NCBI GenBank assembly: GCA_043228905.1
Contig: JBHGNT010000018.1
Span: forward strand, 14,446,001 to 14,510,000
Direction: 5' to 3'
DNA: 64,000 nucleotides
Source of the DNA: Azolla caroliniana
Lineage: Eukaryota > Polypodiophyta
In this document: positions 62,311 to 64,000 of the stretch, piece by piece
Numbering within the stretch: the stretch's first letter is position 1
Layout of the letters: each line of letters begins with the position of its first letter
Position numbers and translations under genes: made by a program
Notes under the pieces: model-generated
Database searches by the model: none
What the model was told of the DNA's origin: nothing
Seen by the model: only the letters and a program-made list of their open reading frames with translations

Positions 62311-63575
62311 AGATAGATAGATAGATAGATAGATTATATTATCGTCTTCGGAGGTCAAATATGACCTATGAGACCAAAAATATTACATTTCACGTGATAC
62401 GTGTGAAAGTGAGTAGTGACTCTCGATGTTCAAGAACTTTACCAATGAATGTTGCAATCGAGAGTGCACATTGTGGTTGTGAGAGGAATTCATGCAAAGA
62501 TTGGGCTCGATTGAAGAGATGTGGAAAGCATGGTCGAATATGATCAAAGGCAGAGCATTGTATCAAAGTGTGATACTCAGACTCGCGAACTTGTTTAGGG
62601 CAAAGTGTGCATAGCCGACCACTCTCATCACTTGTACCCCAACGCCCTGTTTCACATCGTAATGCATGTGAGCTAAGTCGCATGGAAGCAATGGTTCGAA
62701 TGGAAGATAACGGTATGGGCTCTAACATGTATGGATGTGTACGATTTCCCCGTTCCACAAAGAATATGGTTTTGTAATTAGGTGCAACATGTGTAGTATA
62801 ATGTGTGAAGCGTGAGCCTCCAAATTTGTCCCATGTCATGATACATTGGCATTGCAAAAAGGCCTCATTTACAGAGGAATCTAATGATGCATCATGAAGC
62901 AAGTGTCTTGCATCCCATCTACCAAACCAAATTTCTATATCTTGCATCCAACCGAAACACAAAATTTTGCTTTTATGCGTCTTTTGTATCTTTTTGCTTG
63001 CTTCCCACGCAATTCTAGGAAGTCGATGTGAGGGACTTTTTTGAACCTTAAGCATGTACTCAACAACCCTTTCCATGGCCATGATCTCAATGGGAAGCGA
63101 TCCCGTCTCAAGGAGGAGGAGGGTGTAGGGCGTTTGTTTCTTAACTTGTAGAAACTTGGTAAGAAAATGCTTTTGGACATTTTCAAACTCTTTCCACATA
63201 GATTTAGGGATGCTACCGCCCCATACTTCCACCCCATAGAGAAGAACCGGTGTCACCAAAGTGTCGAAAAGATATTTCTTGAGGACCCAACACTTAATAT
63301 CTCCAAGATTGCATGTGTTCTCAAATGCATAGTATGCTCGCTTGCCCGCCTCTAAACGGCGTGTAGCACATTCATTCCATCTATGATTTGAAGGAACTTC
63401 AAGGCCAAGATATTTGAAGCTTTCCACACATTCAAGTGGCTCATTGTTGTACATAATGCATGGTTTATCTCTTTTTTGGCTCTTCACAAGCATAATCTTT
63501 GTTTTAGAGCTATTGAGACTTAATTTAGTATGCATGCAATTAACATGCATGTATGCATGCAGGCTTGGCTACAAA
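62311..63575 (-). mobile_element. RE16: 5'-truncated LINE fragment
   Basis: A minus-strand LINE ORF2 tail, followed by a short 3' UTR and a tail of ATCT/TAATC repeats (62312-62340) instead of poly(A). The upstream limit is near 63575, where coding similarity ends. No target duplication can be identified. Confidence 0.65.
62390..63550 (-). CDS. LINE ORF2 C-terminal part (386 aa, partial)
   Basis: The N-terminal part matches the end of a non-LTR reverse transcriptase (KLSLNSSKTKIMLVKS; YLGLEVPSNHRWNE; VTPVLLYGVEVWGG). The C-terminal part has a zf-RVT-like cluster CTLCPKQVRESEYHTLIQC (C-x2-C-x9-H-x4-C, about residues 326-344). Endonuclease and the RT catalytic core are missing, and a TAG lies just upstream of the first Met. 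The frame is open to its natural stop at 62390, which suggests a fairly recent insertion that was dead on arrival. Confidence 0.75.
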   Translation of the reverse strand: MHVNCMHTKLSLNSSKTKIMLVKSQKRDKPCIMYNNEPLECVESFKYLGLEVPSNHRWNECATRRLEAGKRAYYAFENTCNLGDIKCWVLKKYLFDTLVTPVLLYGVEVWGGSIPKSMWKEFENVQKHFLTKFLQVKKQTPYTLLLLETGSLPIEIMAMERVVEYMLKVQKSPSHRLPRIAWEASKKIQKTHKSKILCFGWMQDIEIWFGRWDARHLLHDASLDSSVNEAFLQCQCIMTWDKFGGSRFTHYTTHVAPNYKTIFFVERGNRTHPYMLEPIPLSSIRTIASMRLSSHALRCETGRWGTSDESGRLCTLCPKQVRESEYHTLIQCSAFDHIRPCFPHLFNRAQSLHEFLSQPQCALSIATFIGKVLEHRESLLTFTRIT

Positions 63576-64000
63576 ACTCTTTTGAGGGTGACCATTCAAT
63601 CGTTCTGGTAGTGAAGTCAAAGTTGTCACAGACTAAATGGAGAATACTAACCATAATTTCCTCTAAAATTCATCACTCAATAAAGTCACTAAGGAAATTA
63701 CTTAATTGATTTTTCAGGTATTAACTCTTTTGAGAAGGATTATTCAATCTTTCTTGGTAGTGAATTCAGAGTGTTGTAGCATAGGTTCACATAACGTACT
63801 AAATTTATTCACTTGGGAAAGCATGAAAGGAAGGATTTATATGTGGTATTTGTAGTAGGTATCATTTGGCAAATTTTTTGAAGGAAGTCCCAAAAATCAA
63901 GAGGTTGAGCTTGCACATCTAAAGAAAGCATTGTCTCTTGCAAACAACAAGAAAACTCAAAGAGAATACAATGTATCTATATTTGATGATTTATAATAAT
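63576..64000. other. AT-rich sequence without a recognisable gene
   Basis: A stretch of about 50 bp is repeated in diverged form (CTCTTTTGAGGGTGACCATT near 63575 and CTCTTTTGAGAAGGATTATT near 63725). I see nothing else. Confidence 0.5.

Noticed and set aside
62390-63550. Host gene on the minus strand
   Set aside because: The non-LTR RT tail and zf-RVT-like cluster identify it as LINE sequence.

Overview
The window is a transposable-element graveyard from a land-plant nuclear genome. I see no host protein gene, rRNA, convincing functional tRNA gene or CRISPR. The plant assignment rests on Ty1/Copia elements of the Tnt1/Retrofit type with initiator-Met primer sites, large Ty3/Gypsy elements, a plant-type LINE tail and plant-like LTR promoters. 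The species cannot be read from the sequence. The high element load and the unusual fungal-type Ty3 family would fit a fern, lycophyte or bryophyte as well as a seed plant.

Layout, using local names RE1-RE16. 1-5256: 3' part of a decayed Copia (RE1, +). 5405-19572: a Ty3-type element on the minus strand (RE2, gag but no recognisable pol) that has received a non-autonomous LTR element with an unrecognised 597-aa ORF (RE3, 6803-10147), an intact young Copia (RE4, 10159-15550, 1358-aa polyprotein) and a solo LTR (RE5, 15761-16415). 19573-39009: a Copia on the minus strand (RE6) carrying a solo-LTR-like insert (RE7) and split by a Ty3 element (RE8), whose 5' LTR was in turn split by a nearly complete Tat-like Ty3 element (RE9, 23539-33400) with an extra ORF after pol. 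39010-39386: a chimeric Copia/Ty3 scrap (RE10). From 39387 to beyond the window: a Copia (RE11) holding a 2-kb AT-rich insert with a tRNA-like array (RE12) and, inside its RT, Copia RE13, which contains Copia RE14 (-), which contains Ty3 element RE15 (-): a four-level nest. 62311-64000: a LINE 3' fragment (RE16, -) and AT-rich sequence with no gene.

How the parts relate. RE2, RE3, RE5, RE8 and RE15 form one extended family: LTRs begin TGTCG and end CGACA or a close variant, every copy with a visible primer site shows one matching tRNA-Trp, the polypurine tracts are alike, and target duplications are about 4 bp. RE15 and RE8 carry gag, protease, RT, RNase H and integrase information. RE2 (gag only) and RE3 (novel ORF only) look like dependents of that machinery. 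RE15 and RE8 both show a GGATTTT slippery site followed directly by TAG and a co-varying pseudoknot between the protease and RT frames, which predicts -1 ribosomal frameshifting. This is the strongest biological signal in the window. The RT and integrase motifs of this family resemble fungal-type Ty3 elements more than ordinary plant lineages, but that is from memory and needs a tree.
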